Source: Flavobacteriales bacterium (lineage in GTDB: Bacteria > Bacteroidota > Bacteroidia > Flavobacteriales_E > Vicingaceae). Taken from it: a stretch of DNA of 64,000 bases. The notes under the pieces are model-generated. The model searched no databases and was not told where the DNA came from. It saw only the letters and a program-made list of their open reading frames with translations. The position numbers and the translations under genes were made by a program. Positions 62,021 to 64,000 of the stretch are shown here, one piece after another; within the stretch, counting starts at the first letter, position 1; every line of letters begins with the position of its first letter. The stretch spans positions 1,652,522 through 1,716,521 of the forward strand of contig JACJZD010000001.1 of NCBI GenBank assembly GCA_020635795.1, written 5' to 3'.

Positions 62021-64000
62021 ATGGAACAAATAGAAAAATACACTCCAAAAAATAAAGTTAGAATAGTTACTGCTGCAAGTTTGTTTGACGGACACGATGC
62101 TGCCATCAACATTATGCGTAGAATTATTCAAGCAACTGGTGTTGAAGTTATCCACTTAGGGCACGACAGAAGTGTTGACGAAGTGGTAAACTGTGCCATT
62201 GAAGAAGATGCCAATGCAATTGCCATGACCTCTTACCAAGGTGGGCACGTGGAGTATTTTAAGTACATGTATGATTTGTTGAAAGAAAAAGGCTGCGAAC
62301 ACATCAAAATTTTTGGTGGCGGAGGTGGCACCATTTTACCTTCAGAAATTGAAGAATTGCAAGGATACGGAATTACCCGTATCTATCATCCTGATGATGG
62401 TAGAGAAATGGGCTTACAAGGGATGATTAACGATATGATTGAGCGTTGCGACAGTCCATGCCCATCCCTAACCCTTCCCAAAGGGAAGGGAACTGAGCAG
62501 TTACTTCAAGAAAAAGATGTTCCTACTATTGCGAGACTTATTTCGTTAGCGGAAAATCGTAATGAAGAATTTCAGTCCATTTTCTCCTCCCTTTCTGGGA
62601 AGTCGGGAGGAACTTCGCCTGTATTAGGTATTACAGGAACTGGAGGTGCAGGAAAATCATCATTGGTTGACGAATTGGTTCGTCGTTTTTTAATTGATTT
62701 TAAAGACAAAACCATTGCCATTGTTTCGGTTGACCCATCAAAACGTAAAACTGGTGGTGCGTTGTTGGGCGATAGAATTCGAATGAACTCTATCAAAAAT
62801 GAACGCGTTTACATGCGTTCGTTGGCAACTCGCCAAAGTAATTTGGCGTTGAGTGCTCACGTTGGTGAGGCCATTCAAGTATTAAAGGCTGCCAACTACG
62901 ATTTAATCATATTAGAAACTTCAGGTATCGGACAATCGGATACCGAAATAATGGATTACTCTGATGTTTCGTTGTACGTAATGACTCCAGAATTTGGTGC
63001 TGCTACACAATTGGAAAAAATTGACATGCTCGATTTTGCTGATGTGGTTGCTCTTAACAAGTTTGACAAAAAAGGCTCATTAGATGCCATTCGTGATGTA
63101 AAAAAACAATACAAACGAAACCACAATGCCTTTGAAATGGATGACGACGATGTTCCTGTTTACGGCACCATTGCTTCGCAGTTTAACGACCCTGGTATGA
63201 ACACCTTGTACAAAGTGGTTATCGATAAAATAAAGACCAAAACTGGTGCTGCTTTAAACTCAACTTTTGAGGTTACCAAAGAAATGTCGGAAAAGATATT
63301 TGTTATTCCTCCTAGCCGAAACCGTTACTTGTCCGAAATATCGGAAAACAACCGTGGTTTCGACAAATGGGTAAATGTACAAGTAGAATTGGCGGATAAA
63401 CTTTATGCTATCAACAAAACCATTTCTACGCTATGCCATGGTGAGCCTGTCGAACCATCAAAGCTTAATCACAAAGAAATCCTTCGACAAGCTCAGGAAG
63501 ACAAAAAAGATTTATTTAAAATTTTAATTGCCGAGTTTGACAACATCAAATTAAATCTTGACCCAAAAAACTGGTTGATTATTGAAAACTGGGCTGCTAA
63601 AGTAGAAAAATACAAAAACCCCGTTTACAAATTTAAAGTTCGCGATAAGGAATTGAGCATTGAAACTCACACCGAAAGTTTGTCACACACACAAGTACCT
63701 AAAGTGGCTTTACCTAAATACAAAGGCTGGGGCGACGTGTTGCGTTGGAGTTTACAAGAAAATGTTCCTGGCGAATTTCCATACACCTCTGGTTTATTTC
63801 CGTTTAAACGCGAAGGCGAAGACCCAACACGTATGTTTGCTGGAGAAGGTGGTCCAGAACGAACTAACCGACGTTTTCACTATGTAAGTTTAGGAATGCC
63901 TGCCAAAAGACTTTCTACAGCTTTCGATTCGGTAACGCTATACGGTAACGACCCCGATTTACGACCAGATATTTACGGTAAAATTGGAAACTCAGGAGTT
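62021..64000 (+). CDS. icmF: Fused isobutyryl-CoA mutase IcmF (3' end outside window)
   Basis: IcmF interconverts isobutyryl-CoA and n-butyryl-CoA with adenosylcobalamin and carries its own G-protein chaperone. The first 660 codons are visible and the frame is still open at 64000; full-length family members exceed 1000 residues. Order: B12-binding domain (about 12-145, TAASLFDGHDAAINIMRR and GHDRSVDE), GTPase domain (about 200-455) with P-loop GTGGAGKSS and NKFD base-recognition motif, then a linker and the start of the mutase barrel (GWGDVLRWSL, EFPYTSGLFPF). Three palindromic DNA segments lie in frame in the two linkers, encoding SLTLPKGKG, SLSGKSGG and CHGEPVEPS to LRQAQED. Confidence 0.93.
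   Translation, partial: MEQIEKYTPKNKVRIVTAASLFDGHDAAINIMRRIIQATGVEVIHLGHDRSVDEVVNCAIEEDANAIAMTSYQGGHVEYFKYMYDLLKEKGCEHIKIFGGGGGTILPSEIEELQGYGITRIYHPDDGREMGLQGMINDMIERCDSPCPSLTLPKGKGTEQLLQEKDVPTIARLISLAENRNEEFQSIFSSLSGKSGGTSPVLGITGTGGAGKSSLVDELVRRFLIDFKDKTIAIVSVDPSKRKTGGALLGDRIRMNSIKNERVYMRSLATRQSNLALSAHVGEAIQVLKAANYDLIILETSGIGQSDTEIMDYSDVSLYVMTPEFGAATQLEKIDMLDFADVVALNKFDKKGSLDAIRDVKKQYKRNHNAFEMDDDDVPVYGTIASQFNDPGMNTLYKVVIDKIKTKTGAALNSTFEVTKEMSEKIFVIPPSRNRYLSEISENNRGFDKWVNVQVELADKLYAINKTISTLCHGEPVEPSKLNHKEILRQAQEDKKDLFKILIAEFDNIKLNLDPKNWLIIENWAAKVEKYKNPVYKFKVRDKELSIETHTESLSHTQVPKVALPKYKGWGDVLRWSLQENVPGEFPYTSGLFPFKREGEDPTRMFAGEGGPERTNRRFHYVSLGMPAKRLSTAFDSVTLYGNDPDLRPDIYGKIGNSGV
62466..62490. 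repeat. Palindrome in the icmF coding sequence (first linker)
   Basis: CCCTTCCC (62472-62479) and GGGAAGGG (62483-62490) form a perfect stem with loop AAA. It is read in frame as residues 149-157. Confidence 0.8.
62585..62611. repeat. Second palindrome in icmF
   Basis: TCCTCCC (62585-62591) and GGGAGGA (62605-62611) are a perfect inverted pair. It lies just before the GTPase P-loop, residues 189-197. Confidence 0.7.
63442..63495. repeat. Third palindrome in icmF (second linker)
   Basis: TGAGCCTGTCGAA (63442-63454) and TTCGACAAGCTCA (63483-63495) are inverted copies with 12 of 13 bases matching, separated by 28 bases. Read in frame as residues 474-492. Confidence 0.8.

Overview
The window reads as chromosome of a Bacteroidota bacterium, most likely a flavobacterium-like lineage. 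The DNA is A+T-rich. Two long secreted proteins and one shorter one end in type IX secretion (T9SS) sorting domains, and a T9SS Plug (DUF5103) protein is present. Promoter-like TAnnTTTG -7 elements precede several genes, Shine-Dalgarno sites are not conspicuous, and families typical of the phylum are common (DUF1573, DUF2807, DUF4783, DUF5723-OmpA, IcmF, PaaZ). No tRNA, rRNA, CRISPR array, insertion sequence or prophage was recognised.

Layout. 1-2747 (+): end of a Cys/His repeat protein, then a TPMT-like methyltransferase, an NlpC/P60 hydrolase and a CaiB-type CoA transferase. 2734-6644: a small membrane protein, a TPR-like secreted protein and the minus-strand operon DUF1573 - yajC - ybbR - coaE. 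6775-12698 (-): nhaC, a YwqK-type protein, a long-chain acyl-CoA ligase and a secreted M1 peptidase, tightly packed. 12812-20192: recX, divergent from MFS and ABC exporters, then a paaZ / four-helix-bundle / VOC / enoyl-CoA hydratase cluster. 20289-22325: a small unknown gene, then a secreted-protein gene flanked by short inverted repeats and followed by an attC-like imperfect hairpin. 22326-28439 (-): the complete six-subunit Na+-translocating NADH:quinone reductase operon nqrABCDEF. 28589-40898: T9SS Plug, SpoIID-like protein, secreted nuclease, ComEC-like protein, a small c-type cytochrome, a giant M43 metalloprotease with near-identical internal repeats, and rlmH. 41003-46361: DUF4783, nadC, YihY/BrkB, chalcone-isomerase-like, DUF2807 lipoprotein, acyloxyacyl hydrolase and mazG. 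46602-52265 (-): BNR/Asp-box protein, LolA-like protein, a small secreted unknown and a methyltransferase, with dispersed repeats between genes. 52501-57678: a Pif1-like helicase divergent from the trkA-trkH potassium uptake pair. 57786-61880: DUF5723/TSP3/OmpA outer-membrane protein, a STAS-like small protein and a T9SS cargo protein. 62021-64000: the first 660 codons of icmF, cut by the window end.

How it fits together: the sodium pump (NQR) makes a sodium gradient that NhaC can use. Trk handles potassium. PaaZ, the hydratase, acyl-CoA ligase, CoA transferase and IcmF point to acyl-CoA and aromatic acid catabolism. Secreted enzymes with T9SS tails fit a polymer-degrading lifestyle.

Most unusual signals: three palindromic segments carried in frame inside the linkers of icmF; A-rich seven-base repeat arrays that run right up to start codons (nqrB, the enoyl-CoA hydratase gene, a T9SS gene); a gene-cassette-like unit with an attC-like hairpin; dispersed palindromic intergenic repeats shared by 46.4 kb and 50.6-50.9 kb; and apparent leaderless GTG starts exactly 4 nt after a -7 box.
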